A stretch of 64,000 nucleotides of DNA from Sympetrum striolatum (lineage: Eukaryota > Arthropoda > Insecta > Odonata > Libellulidae): NCBI GenBank assembly GCA_947579665.1, contig OX388350.1:88555152-88619151 (forward strand). The letters are read 5' to 3'. The number at the start of each line of letters is the position of its first letter. The first letter of the stretch is position 1. The translations under genes and the position numbers were made by a program. This document shows positions 24,501 through 39,500 of this stretch, piece by piece. Under the pieces are notes generated by a model. It did no database searches, was not told where the DNA came from, and saw nothing but the letters and a program-made list of their open reading frames with translations.

Positions 24501-27500
24501 GGTGAAGCTGGGTTCTCCCACCATTTAAGAGGGGGCATGATAATAACTCCTGCAGCTACCAAAAAAAACTTAGTCAACTACTATAAGTGAGTACGTTGGC
24601 TAAGGGTGAGTTTTCTTATATTGGGTTGGTAGAAGTCATATTAGGTTAGTGGGTGCGTCAGCAGCTAAGGTTACTTGCACCACTAACAAAATTTTAATTT
24701 CCCTGGCAGGATATACTAGATATCTAGTCCATGCTGCTAATCAAAGGGAACTTTAGTTGAACCAAGTAAGATTAAGATCATAAGGAAAGGGTTGAGTTGA
24801 CTTTGCACATAAGGGCATGCACCCAGGAAAATGGACTTGAAAAAAGTCTGACAGGGCCGGGAATTGAACCCAGGATCTTCCTCTATCCTAGAGGAAGATC
24901 TATCCAAGAAGAGGGCCTGTCAGACTTTTTTCAAGTCCATTTTTCCTTGAGATTAAGATCGTTGAAGTGACAAATTTTTATATTTCCATGTGTAAAAATG
25001 CTACGTAAACCTTTGGTCAGTGGCGGAAAATAAGGGAGCTTAATATATTTAATGGTAGAAGTGTCAATAGAAGGAGACTAAGTGAACCAGCCTTTCATAT
25101 TTATGTCTCTTGACTAAGGTTTCGATGAAGCAAGGATCAAAACCGAACATAGCAGCAGTATACTTAATAAAACGGTTCTTTTTTTAAACCAGGTATTGTT
25201 GAGTGGCTGGATAACTAATCCATGGACAAGGTGATGAAAAGAAATAAAATAAGTTGGAACTTAACAAAAGCTCAAAATTATGTTTTAATTTGAGAAACTT
25301 GATAGGGAATTTAAATTCAAATAAACAAGTCATTCTGTTAATGAAATCCATCCATAGAGAGAAGCGTAAATTGCGAAGATCAAACAAGGAGTAAATTCAT
25401 TGTTAGATTTAATGAACACTTAGCTCATTATAGAGCAGGGAGATTTTCCAATTTGAGTATCGCCAAACATACATTTGAGCAAGCAAACAGTATTTCAAAT
25501 GATAATTTGAGTTCAGTTAATTTGTAACATTAATTCTGGTTTTAACGAATGGGAGAAACTACCTATTTATAAAAATTGTCGTTCTGTTTTTAACTCTGAC
25601 TTGGACAAGAGATTGTACTGTCTACTTGATTTTGTCAATTGATTCTCTTTTGTTTCTTTTTGGTATACCTTACAATTAAGTCACCTCTTGCCTCTGAAGA
25701 TGCCCTTTTGAGGGGTGAAATGTGCATCAGTTCCTTTTTGATGCTTTTGGGAATTTTGTGGCACTGATACAATGCTGATCTGCTTAATAGAGATGCTCCA
25801 TTAGTCCATAATATTTTTCAAATCCCTAATCAACCTTAAGTAACCAAGTTCCTGAAATCTGCTTTGTTAACAAAGTTGAGCTTGTACTGACCACAATTCG
25901 ACACACCATCTCCAAGGTACTTCCTCAAAGGGTCCTGCATCCAAAATGCTTCACACAAGCACCTTCTAGTTGACTGCTCACATACACCATGCCCTGAGAC
26001 AAAAATTTAGACAGCTTTTAACACATGCACTTCACATTATTTTTAGAAACTAAAGAATGAGTTACATGAGCAAATAACTGTTACATCTAAGGGTAAAAAA
26101 ATAAAGCAGTTTAATAAGGAATACATATCTGAAAAATTTTTAAAAATTTCTTCTAAATTTTGTTCATTTTGCTTTTCTTTTTCCTTAATTCACTGCAGTC
26201 TTCTTTTACACTTAAAAGTATATAACATGAAAATATTTTCTTTGTCAGCATATTTATATATATTTCAGCATATATTATATTCCATATTTCATCAGATAGA
26301 GAAATGTAACTGCTCAGGATAAATGAGGGTTGCTTTTTTTATTCTCTCACACTGGGAGACTCTTCAGTTTTGGGATTTTGAAGATTTTTTTGGATTCATG
26401 CAAGAAATGGAGTAATGCATTGGGTTTTGCATAAATAGACTTTAATTTTGCTGCAATAAATAACTAAAAAGGGATTGGAACACAGGTAACTCTGCAAGAA
26501 AAACATATCCCACTTGCATTTGTACAGAATAACCCACTCCTTGAAAGTGATTTTCTTATCTTATTTCTCTTTTCAATGTGCCTAGTACAAGAGAAACCCA
26601 GAAAGTAATGCAAAATGAAAGTCATTCTTTTTCTCCAACAATTATTTATTGCACATAATGAGAATCACACACATAAAACAATGTTTTATTTACACACCCT
26701 ATTTTTCCACATAATCTCCATCTCGTTCTATGGCCTTCCTCCAGTGCAAAACATGGGCGTGTATGCCCTATTGGTACTAACTAGTAAAAAAGGTCACTCC
26801 CAAGTGCTGACCTTTTTTACTAGTTGTACTATATTTTACTTACGGAAAGCAGAAAGGCTTGCATTAGAAAACATGCAGTAAGAAAATGAGGAAAATTTCA
26901 AATAGAGCATTTGTTAGTCATTTAGCTAGAGAAGAAATGAAGGATAAAAGTCTGCTACTGCCAGGACTCAAACCAGGTTGATCTAATTGCAGGGCAGATG
27001 CTTTATCCACCTGGAGGATGTTTGAATACATATAATTTGGAACTAAGTACGTGAGACCCTGTGTTTTAGTGAAATAGGTGTTCTGGTTTACAAAGATGAT
27101 CCTACTACTTCATAAAAAACCAAGTGAAACAAATTGTGAGAAAGTGTACCACTGTATCAATTAACAGTGAATATAAAGTGCTTAAGCTAAACCCCCCCAC
27201 TGTACGGTTTATCGAAATTACATAAGCCAAACTTCTCTATTTGCCCTGCAGTTTTCATTGTCTTTGCCCATCCATATTCACATTTGGATGAGATGGTTGT
27301 CCATGTTACAGTGTAAACAATTCTTTCGATCCATCAGCCAAATTACAAATTATTAATATTCAATTCCAACCTAGTTTCATTTGATATTGTGAATCTCTTC
27401 CCCAGTGTTCCTTGTTTCCCCATCTCCTTGGAAAAACTACTTTCATTGAAGGGAATGCTTATTAATCTATGTATCAATGTATGAAAAGCAGCATGTTTGT

Positions 27501-30500
27501 CTGGGATGGGGGCGTTGGAACAATTGTGTATAGCTTTGTCAGCTAAGTTGGTTTACGAAAACTTGAGATATCAATGGAGTTATTAAGTTTTGAGAGGGTG
27601 AGATCAAGAAAGTTAAGTGTTATCTGTTTCAATTTCACAAGTAAATCTTATACTACTGTGGACTGTATTTAAAAAGGAAATGAATATGTACAATTGTCTC
27701 ATAGAGCTGTTCAAATGCATATGATATTGTCAACACTTCTGAACCTAATATCAACATGTTCTAAATTAGATATTTTTGAACAAATGAAAATTCTTAATCA
27801 TAAAAGAAGTGATTTTGAGCTAGCTACTTCCCTATCACTTCCCCCCTCTTGTCACTTGTCAACCTGCTTCCTCCTCAACCCTCTACCACCCGTTCATCCA
27901 GCCCCTCCCCTTAACCCTTCTGAATATATATATACTTGAACAATTTTTGATTCTGTACCTCAAGATGACTAGACCTTAGTCATAACTGGTCATTTGTTAG
28001 TAAATTTTCTTCTTGTGAAACTGAAACCAAGTAATTTCTTCTCCTTCCTTTTTGGAGTTCCACATCTCAATCGATTATACAAAATAAATACATAGAACAC
28101 TTACTTGAGCAAGTATTTTGACACACAACTGTTTGAACTCTGGCAACAGAGAGTTCTAATAGGCCTGGGTCTTGTAAGAGACGCAATCTCAGCCGATCCG
28201 CCACCAAAGGACCAGCAAGAATCTTTCCTTCTTCCCCTTCTACAGATGATACAGCTAAATTAAATGACAAAAAATTCACTTTTATTTTTTTGAGCCAATC
28301 ACCAATGCTTAATTGAAAAAGATAAGAACCATGAACAATTGAATTTGATGATACTGGATTAAGGTGAAAAAACACAGCAATACAACAGCTTCACATCAAA
28401 TTATAAAGACAAAAATAGCTTGAGAGGGATACTTGCATACAAATATGCCATTTCTACCATTCCATCACTATGCTGCAGAAAAAACCCCATAGCCCTGTAA
28501 TCCGTGAAGCTAACTTTTGCCCCGGCCACTTTCTTCTTCACAGAACTCAAGATAAGAACAGATAAGATTCAATGATTAAATTAGGATCATTTCAACTACA
28601 ATTCTGATTAAATTTGAATGAAAATTACTTAAAAACACTATATTAAATATTTTGTATTTTTACAGAAATAAAAACAATTCAAGGAGATCAAATTTACTTT
28701 AAGGTTGCATTTTCACCCATGAAACTTTTTAAAACTGTCATTACTCTCCACCAATTCAAACACCAAATTCCAGTTTTCTCCCTACTTGGTCTTTATATTA
28801 TTAAAACGCAAATAAATCACATTCAATTCATTTTCAAGCAAGAAATATTTGGTAAAATTTATTTAAGTGAAATGTAACCTCAGAAAAATTTGATATTTGG
28901 TGATTTTTTCATATGTTTTCCTTTCAACAGTTTTTAGATCTTCAAAACTACGTGCTCACCCCACATACTAAAGTAATAACAGCAAATAAAGTTATATTTA
29001 ACCTGAAAATCATGAATAAATATTGTTAATTTGTGTAGTAAAAGAAAATAACTTACCATTAAAGCCATAACAAATTTGCATATCAAAAATGATAGCACTC
29101 TTAAGCATAAACAAAATCAAATAAGAGCTTGATTTATTCTGAAAATTTCAGTTTTTTTTTATTTTTTATATTTATGTACATAACTATGATAACACAGGCC
29201 AACAAACTTGAACTTTTTTTGGTAACATGGGAGGTAATAGCTGTTCTCAACCAATTACACCACAGATATGAGCTCAAAAGTCCCTCCATGTAAGGTTTTT
29301 TTGTAATTGTAACTATCAATTTTTTAATTTCCGTACTTGTACAAATATTTGCCTATATTTCGGTATATTTCGGTAACATGGATGTTAATAACTGTTTTCT
29401 AATAATTTTTAGTTGCTGATTACAGATATCAACTCGAAAAAGTCCAACAATTTTTTGTTAAGGTGACTTTTACCTTTTTCTCAACCGAAATTCCTCATGT
29501 GTTTGCCTACACCGCAATTATCGTGTTAGAGTATTTTTTCTTCTTTCATCAATGTTATACGAATTAAGAAGACACTAAATATAAAAAGGGAAATATTATT
29601 GAAATGGTATGTATAGTGTGTATAAGAAATATAAATGAACTTTAAATTTACCCTTAAACGTGGCCAAATATCCAAAAAGTCTGCTAAAATATTTCCTGAT
29701 TTCCTTTTTTGCCAAACTTCTTTTGTGTGTGTGGCGTTGAGTCATCCCTTACAAAAAAGTGAAGAATATTTAATTAACAACATATTTACAACCGGAAATG
29801 AGTATCCATTGATGGATTCGAGGTAGGAGCATTTCTCTTGGAAGTGAGCAGCACAAATGGCAAGGGTTGTTTATGTATGAGGTTTTGGAGTTTTCGCATA
29901 GCACTGGCACCAGAATTTGAATGAGTGGTTTATTTCGGATTGAACCGGAATAACGAGTTGGATCAGGATTTTTCAAGGTTTTGCAAAAAAATCAAGGCGT
30001 TTTCAAGGTCAGCAAAAATTCAAGGTTTTTTTCAAGGTTCTCAAGGTTTAAGGTCCTGTGGCCGCCCTGCTATAGGCTCCTTGATTCTCTACCTATCCGG
30101 GAAGTATTTTTTTTTAATTCCCAAAAATCAAAGCAATGCTTTTGAATGGGAAATATCTGGACTTTGGGGCCCTCTGGAATCGAACCCACGACATTGAGGT
30201 TCAAAATCGCATTTTTTCTGGGGGTTTTACGTTAGGGCCTATACACTGTAAAAATTTCAAGTCAATGACATTTGTGGTTTAGCCTGTGAATTAGTATCCT
30301 ATCTATCTATCTATATTGTAACATTATTTCCTTACACGGAAATGTATTTGTTTTTGTACTTATTGTTATATCTTTATTTTGTACTCTATGGTGTTGTGTG
30401 TGTGTGTGAGTGGTTTACGCGAGTGACTTGTTTTAATAGCGTGTTACTCCAATGCAGCGCTGAGGGAAAGGTGCGTGAGTGGTTTGGAAGAGAGAAAGTG

Positions 30501-33500
30501 ATCAGTGTGCGAGAGGAACTCCCAATGCGAAGAGGTCAGTAATGACCAGCCAGCTGGCGATAGCGAGGAATGGCCGACGGTACATGGCGAGGACAGAACC
30601 TGAATTCGTAAATATATCAAATACAGTGACTGTTGTTGCCATCTTGTGAAGTGCTTTTGCGTTGACTTTGATAGTAGATTTGAATAACTTTTTTTCTGTC
30701 TGTGGGGAAATCGACCCAAGCGATTTTGTCAAGTTGGGAGTGGGAAAAGTGGTCCACGGACTTCATTTAACTTGACGTCCGAGTTTACTCTTGAACTTTG
30801 TTTGATGCCAGGCTTAAATGTAATTTATTTTGGGGGATTTGATTGAGTTACCATGGTCCACGGACTTCATTTAATTTAACATCCGGGTTTACTCTTGAAT
30901 TTTGTTTGATGCCATGCTCCTGTGTAATCTATTTTGGGGGATTTGATTGATCTACGGGCTCCCGGATAGTCATGTGGACAGCGCGTTTGCCTTTGGCGAA
31001 AGCGGTCCCGGGTTCGATTCCCGGTGGGAGCCAATGTGCAAAATGACCTAAGCTGTTGAAGCACTTTTAACAATACTACTACTTGATTGATCTACCTGTG
31101 ATTGATTCAATAAATGACCTAAAAGAAATGGAAATGATTTCGAGATTGATTCGTACAGCTAACGAGAAGTAAGACTCGTTATAATATACATGAATGAATC
31201 CGGAGAAGGAATTATATATAATAGATAGATGTACAGAATGCCGGTAATCGTCCATGCCGAAAGTTCTACGCAAGCGCCAATTCAAAATCATTCATTTAAA
31301 ACTTTTGATGGGCTAGCAAATTCCCTTTCAATTAAAAACTATCGGCCAACAGTTTCGTATATAGTGCAAACATCAATACAGTATAAACACATGAATACTG
31401 TCCAAACATCAATAGCGGATTAGTGGAACATTTGACGAGTTATATGGAACAAGGGTGAGCCGAGGATGCGGCCGGCTGTGCGCTACAGGATATGCCAACT
31501 AGTAGTATTGTACCCGAATCTAGTTTGCCATTGATTCTAAAGTACACTCTGATTTTTGAAGCAGAAAAAACTACCCAAAAGGGTGCATGTTGTTTTCTAT
31601 TAAATACGGTATTTTCGACGCGAACATACTTTTTTTACGCATTATGAAACATAAGCATAAGGATTGAAAACCCTTCAGTTCCATTCTGCCGCACTCCCTG
31701 CTCTTGGATTCAAGAGGATGGACTTAGTTCGACTTAGTGTTAGAAATCGGCTATAACGAGTTACTCGTTATAGCCGAGTATAGGAGTATGCCTTATAATG
31801 AGTACTTTTCCGATTTTTGTCAGCTCTTGTTATAACGGACTTCTACTGTATATAAGCAATGGGTAGAAGAGTAATCATTAAGAAGAAGAGTATACTAGAT
31901 ATCATATACTGAATGGGTTGGAAGCATTTAAGTACAGAGAGAGAAGGATGTTTGGAAGAGTGCTCAGAGAAAATGCTTCCTTAATCTCACAGAAAAATGG
32001 GTGCCAAGGATGTTGTAAGGTGAGAATCTACGAAGTGGGTCGTACATGAGGGATTCCACTTGCTACGGAATGATTCAAAGAAGAAGTGGTAGCAATATTA
32101 AGGGTAATCCATCTTCTTCTTCAACTAAAGGCTGGGCCTTGTCGCTGCAACCAAGTGGTCCTATTTTCTGCAGGTCTCTTGAGTTGTCCATAGCTATTGG
32201 CCTTCACCAGTTCCTGTGTCCAGTTCAGATAGTGTAATCTTGGCCTTCCTCTTCCTTTCTTTCATACAACCTTCCCCTCCCTTATATAAATAATAACTTT
32301 ATTATGTCTAAAAACTTGTAAACATATCTAAAGTTATTTGGATAAATGGAATGTTGTTTTCACAGGAAAAAATTAAATAGCAGTGGCAATTTGTATGAAA
32401 GTTTCCTCAGTGTAAGGCAAAGATGCTTATCGACATGGCTAATTTTCAGTGAAGCATGTTAATTGAAGAAAAATCATTCTATTTGATGGGTTTAGTGACA
32501 GAGCAGCGTTGACAAGACGAATTCATGCAACTGATGTTATTAGTGAGATCATCAGCATGGTTCTGCTTGGATGATATCTTTGCTTATCTCTTTCCAAAGT
32601 TGTAGATTGTCCAATCATCACTCCTTAGCATTATTATATACATGTTCATTAACAGTATTAACAGCTCAAATGGATTGCTTTCCTAATAAATTTGGCAACA
32701 AGAAGAAGGCTCTGAAAATGTCATTGCATACACAATGAACCTCATGGAATGAAAATTTTGTAACATCGCAATACAAACAAAACAAAATATCACTTTAAGA
32801 CTTATTACCTCTCTTTGGCTGAGCATCTTCCCTGTTTCCTTTGTTAACATCAGCATTGCTTTCCTCCTCTGCATAGAATACCAACACTGTGCGCCCAGAT
32901 GCTGAATCAGGTTTGAGTTCAACAAGTCGAGGTACAGCTGGGTGAGGAAGTAAAAGAGTTAGACGAGCTTCCAGTGCGGCCACTTGAGCTGTTGTCAATC
33001 GACCTGCATCGATATTCAGCCACACCTCCACCAAAGAGAGTAGTTTTGGGTCTGAGAACATAATCATTTATATATATTAGATATTTTTGTAGATCCTTGC
33101 CAGCATCATAACTTACAATATATATATATATATTAGGGATACTAGAATATAATTGCACTGATTTTCTAATTCTTTCCTTGATTTTACTAATTACTGCAAT
33201 GAGCAAAAAATATACACAAGGTTCAGGATAAAAATGATAGAAATATATGAGATAGGAAGATTTAGTTAAGTTGTTAGCCACTCTCTAACAACTACTGTTC
33301 TACACTTTGGAAGTTCTGTAAACCTAAGATGAAATATTTATGGAAATCATAAATCACAAGAAAAAGCTGCTTCTCCATTATAATCATATAATGGAGAAGC
33401 AATTTTTTTCAATGCTACTCCTGGAAGTGTGGCCTTTGTGATTTGGGGTGTGACGAAAGCTTACCGCTTTGTGCAGTGGTACAATATTCACCACATGGAG

Positions 33501-36500
33501 GGACTAGCAGCCCTGTTGGCTTTAAAATGTGTCTTAGAAACTTTTGAAGAGTTGTCCATGCATAATTTTGTAATTAAAACGAATGTTGATTCAATGGTGG
33601 TGCTCTATTCCTTTCGGAAGGGCAAAGGTGTACTTTTTAACAATGTCCTAGTTCGTAAGCTCTTTTTGTACAATTTGTTGAAGAATAAAAGCCATTTAGT
33701 GCTTTGGAGCAACGTCCACTCGGAAGCCAATCCTGTGGACGGGCCCTCCCGGGAGGCCCTGTAGCTCAGTTTCTCAGGAGAAAGCGACCGGGAAGGGCTC
33801 CAATAATATATCTTTTTCAACAATACACATTGATTGAGGTTGTAATAAAAAAATTGGGAACACACTATTCAGCAAATGCAATTATTTTAAAGCAAAATCA
33901 ACGTAATGACCTCTTATTTGCTGATATATAAATAACATGGTAGGAAATAAAATTATTCATAATAATTGGTTGAGAAAAATTTCCCAGGCAGAGAGAACAA
34001 GGATTAAATTAAATGAACTATACAGAAGGTAGGGAGCTACTACTTTCAGCTAGAGATAGTCATCCTACACCCACCGCTCCAGAGGGGGATGATTAACAAA
34101 AGGGTTGCAATAAAGAAGAGGTGAGTTGAGTTGGAAGGGGTTCATATTCATAGACTGTGGTGAAGTGCAGATTTTTTAGGTGGAGAAGGATTCCCTATCA
34201 TTTGAGTAAATTTAATTTTTTGCTCTTACAATCGATCTGAAGTATTTTGGAAAGAAAACAGGCAAATGTTTGGGAAGGATGAGGTATTTTGCAAACTATG
34301 ATTTGATTAAATTAAATGAATCATGTTCCTTCATGCAGATCCCAAAATTTCTTCCTGTTTTTCCAATATAGGTTGCTGGACAATTAGAGCAACATAATAA
34401 TATCTGAATTTTTAAAAGAGAAACATTACCCTTATGACTACAGAGGAGTAATTTGAAGATGGAAGAGTCATAAAAGTTAGTCTCCAAGTGATTAATGAGC
34501 TACAATTTACATATTTCGATACTTGCCAATGAAAGGTTTGCATCTCCAGATGATAGGTGCAGGGCAAGAGAAAATGCACAGAATCGCAAGCTTAGTTTGT
34601 TATTCCTAAGCAATTTGTCTATGATGTATCCAGGGTTACCATTCTCATTGACAATCAAATGAATGATTTCTAATTCCTTTTAGAAATTGAAGGAGGAAGG
34701 TAGGATACTTAATTTTTCATCATACAATGCCTGAAGTCAGACCTTAAACTTGTACATAACACAGAGGTTACCACAGGGTAATGGTTAATTGCTTTAAAAA
34801 GGTGGTTTCAACTTATGCTATCTTCTATCCTAACAATGTCAACAACCCAACAATAAGCTACTGCTCCCAAACAATAAGGATGGTGCAGATTTAAACTTGC
34901 ACAGCACTTAAGGGTCCTCCCAAAATATCAGTATACAACCCCCAAAGAGAGTTTTACACGTCACAGATGGAAGCTAAAAGGAAGGCAGATTTGATGTCCT
35001 GCACAAGTGAATCATCTGTTCTGAAGCAAGAGGACCATGATTGCTGCAGCAGTAGAAGTGAGGTTGAATGATCACTGTTAAGCACAGGAGAGCATCCAGT
35101 CAGTGTGCATCCTGACTTCACTCAGCTCAATGAGACTTCAGATGTGTAACACACTGGTCCTAATAACGTGCTTGATGACTTAGAATGGCCCAAAGTATAG
35201 TTCATGGACCAAATCATTCCTCAGAAAGCCATGGCTGCATGTCTTGAGGTCCTGGGAGATGGGAACTTCTGGTTTGGTGTGATGGCTGACTGGAAGAGGA
35301 CAAAGATTGCAGCAAAAACAGTGCTGACTTGGGTCCATGCCAATTAGCACTTCTAAGCTGGGTATAAAGAGATCTCTGGGTAAGAGTTACAGAGAGTTCC
35401 ATTTACAATTTCCAATGCAGTAGTTGAAGTCCTCTCTGAAGGCGGAGCAAAGAATGATAAGAGCTTCAATCCAATCAGGTGTGGCCTGAGTCAATAAAGA
35501 GACCTTACATTGGCAGTGAAACTACTCCACCATTCAGTTTGCAATAGCTGCAGACATGGTGCAGTTCAAATACAAAATGGTGGGAAAGGTCTTTGGAGGT
35601 GCTGGAAACTAACGGCTTCCCTTTATTTGCGGTTAATCTCACTGGCACATCACACACACAAGATGTTTTAAATCCCTGAGAGACTCCCTCACTCGTAATG
35701 GTTTCCATGTCTCAAGCCAACATGTAAATTGGTCTATGGAGGTGAGAGGCAGCAACATAAACCATGGCACGAGGGCAGGGTCCGATGGGGTCCATATGGA
35801 TGTGCTGAAACCTATTTGTTGGGAGAGCGAATTCCTCTAGTGGTGATTTCATGACATTGCCAATGTTGCTTTGATGGCATAGGCTGTATGCCTAATGTAT
35901 ACATCTAAACAAGTTTGTGTTTATTCAAAATAATATTGCAGAATACTAAAAAAGATTAAACTCATTTTTTTAAACCCTTATCAAGGAGTACATGAAAGTA
36001 AGACAGGAAAACATTATTCAATTCTACATGATCTGAGTCAAGATATGGTATGATATAAAAATTTGCTTTTTGAACTATGCATAACATAACATGAATGACC
36101 AGGAAAGCATTGCGAATCTAGTTGTTTCATTTGCATAGATTTCATTTAACAGACACGGTTTGGAAAATTTAAAAAAATTGAAATTACAACATCTTAACTC
36201 ATCATAATCTTAAAAACCAAGTTAACATGGGTCTGAACTGCTGTACAACTAAAGTCGCCCTGGACAAAATCACTGGGTACCTCGTGCGTTAGCTAGTCTT
36301 GGTCTTACACCAGGTTGCCATAGTTGACAGGAGTGTTATGATTGTTGTCAAATTTGTGGTCTGGCAAGGCGATGAGGAAAGGACGCTAAAAGTGGGAAAA
36401 GGGTCTGTGGCGTCTCCCGAGTCTTCAGTCTCCCGTTTGGCTTTGTCTGGTGGAGATCAGTGAGACGCATAGCGATCCTGTGATTTGAACTTGCATCAAT

Positions 36501-39500
36501 TCATCTACAAATACAGTCCACTACGAACAAAGGTTCCATCTTTTATTTACTTACCACCCTAGACATGAACAAGGAGTTTTCAGGATTTTCAGCACAGCTG
36601 AATTTTGGTGGCAAATTCTGATATGAAGGATAGCTCTCAGAGATGGTGACATGAGATGTTGGTTGAAGGTGTGCATATAGCACAATGCTGTGCTTCCCAG
36701 AAATGTTGCATGACTTCATGCATGGATAGAAGTTCTCAGTGGTACTCCATTTCCACTGGGTGAACAATGCCAGCGTTTGCCAATTCACCCAATTGCTTCA
36801 ATTTTTGGGTGGACTAGGAGGGTTGCATCAGCAAGACCATCTTTCAATAATTGATAGGTGTCCTGTAGTTCTAGAGTCCACTCAATGAGTTAGCAACAGG
36901 GGTCTTCTGGTCCATTGACAAGGGAGTTGAAGGGCCCTTGAAGTTAGGGGTTACTGAACCTGGATTGGTTTAGTAGAGATTTCGATTGCTTGAATGATTC
37001 AAATTTACAAAACCCGAATTTTACAAAGCGCAAATTTTTGGGTCCCTTCAACTTCGTAAAATTGAGGTTCTATTGTAATATGTAGAAGTCAAGAACTGTT
37101 CATTTGCTGCTGTAAAGAAGGCACTAACTCGAATTTTATGAAATAATTGTTTTTTTATTTTTATTTTCCCAGTCCCTGAACCTGCATCGAAGAATAAGAT
37201 TTGTCGACTTTCTGAACTTAAATCATGTTCTTTATCTTAATATTTAATTTGTTATATGATAATTAGAATAGTAGTAAACGTTTTTCTGCAAACCACTGAC
37301 AAATATTGGAAAATCTTGATTTTTTTTGTTTTCCGGTATCAGGATCAGATATTTTACTTTGTATAATAGAAGTTTCATTTTGTAAACCAGTGTAATCATT
37401 GCAGGGGTGTGTAGAACGCTTTGGGGTGATGGCCTCTCATGAGGGCATTTCTCAGCATTGAATTTCCATTTTGGGATTTCTAGGGTGTGAGGTTACAGAC
37501 TGCAGGTTTTGGAGTGGTGCTGATGTGTTTAGGTGGGAAACCAGATTGCCGTGTGATTTTTGGGATCACGTCACCAATAAGGGTTTTAGGCAATGGATTG
37601 CTTTTACAGGCTGTATCTTGTGAGAATGCACAAAAGTTGACTTCAACTGTTGCTATCTGATATCCTAATGATAACAATTTCAACAACCCTAACAATAAGA
37701 ATGGTATCAATTCAAATCTTAACAACATTTAAGGGAGTCCCGGCAATTTTCCACAGAGTATTTATGCCAAAAGTTGGGGTTGGTTATTCATGAATGGTAT
37801 TTTGAGTAACATCATTTATTACCATGACATCTACATCTACATCTACATTAATACCCTACAAGCCGCCTTTCGGCGTGTGGCAGGGGGTGTAAACACCAGT
37901 CAAATCTAAATTACTTCCTTATTCGGTTATTGTCATTTATTGTTCGCGGAAAGAATGAATCTCTAAAACGATTCGTCCTAGCATCTATTTTTCTTAACTT
38001 ACGGTCATTATCGGATCGACCGAGGTAGCAGGGGGGTTGCATGATACCGATTGTATCTTCCGAAAATGTAGTTTCCAATCATCGCTAAATTTGATCAATG
38101 TGAGTCACAACCTATCTTTGTGAGATTCAAACCAAATATTCATACTTTCTGAGCAGAAAATTCATTCATGCCATTGTTAAATCCAATCCCTAATTTCTTA
38201 AGTGAAAATTACAGTAAATTTATGATAATGGGCATCTATTATTTCTAACGTTAAAGAAGGTGACCTCTACTCTGGAGAAGCAATTTCATATTAACAACTA
38301 AATGGCCAAAATATGAAGGATTTGAAAGTAAATAATGAAATAATTATAATATACTGTAGAAGTCCGTTATAATGAGAGCTGACAAAAATCGGAAAAGTAC
38401 TCGTTATAACGCGATACTCGTTATAGCCGATTTCTAACAATAAGTCTAATTAAGTCTGTCTTCTTGAATCCAAGGGCAGCGAATCCATCCGAATGGAACT
38501 GCAGGGTTTTTATTACCTACGCAAATGCTTCAGAATGCGTAAAAGAGTACGTTCGCGTCAAAAATATTATTTCTCATAAACCAAAGTGAGTCCTCTAACA
38601 TTAAAAATTAATAATAATTGCTCAATAATCGTCGAAAGTAATAATATATCATTATATAATCGTATTAGTTAGGATTTGGTGATTTAGATTAATAATTAAA
38701 CATGGCTTTCTAGTAATGTAAGTAGGTACGAGAGCCATGCTCGTTAGACACGAGTTTTTCTCCTCTACTCTCATATATCTTCTTCCCCCCTGGCAGCTCT
38801 CATCTCAAACCTCCCCGTTCAACTCCCACCCTTCAAAGCCATGCCACCTCTTACTTCCAATATGTTAATCGAAGGAACTAAGAAAAAATGTTTTTTTTGT
38901 AATGGTGCTAATTTTTAGGAAAAATTAATCGAAAAAACTATGTAAGAACAAAAAGGATTTTATTTGAAACATTGTAAAAAAGCAATATCAAAATTGATGG
39001 CCAATTGCAGGCATGTACTTGCATCCTTTAGTTTATTTTTAGTCCAAAGATTGAGAATTGGAAGCCAATCATGTACCGCTTGCTCATTTACTTCACTGGA
39101 TTCACGGCTAATTATGTGGAGTGATATTCCTCTTCTTCCTTAAAATCGGTTCAACCAATCCATCCGTGCTACGGAAATTGTCCAGTTTCATGCGAACGGC
39201 AAGCTCTTCAGCTTTCGCTTTTATCATTGTTCTACTGATTGGAATTCCTAGATATTGCTGCTGGGTGAACCATTCCAATAGAATGGACTCCAACTCCGTA
39301 TTATCCACTGGTCGTAGTTTTTTGCACCCTCCTGGAGTGTTTTGAATTATGAATGCAGACTTTATTTTTTCTTTGTTCTTCAAAATAGTAAATAGAGTCA
39401 AAGATGACATGCCAGACCGTCTGCCGATTTGGGATTTACTCACGGTTTCTCTTTCACACAATTTCAAATTTCTTGGCTAAATCTAAAGCCTTTCTTTTGC

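Larger units (their letters stand above)
30317..31183. mobile_element. LTR-like segment TGTAAC...GTTATA inserted in the array fragment
   Basis: Begins TGTAAC and ends GTTATA exactly where the copy at 48158-48506 begins TGTAAC and ends GTTACA. It holds a 104-bp tandem duplication (30751-30957) and a SINE. A solo LTR is the likeliest reading, but the interior shows little similarity to the 48-kb copy. Confidence 0.5.

Noticed and set aside
30956..31032. A functional tRNA gene
   Set aside because: Acceptor and T-arm pair well, but the anticodon arm gives no standard 7-nt loop, and the sequence lies within a SINE body with a target duplication.
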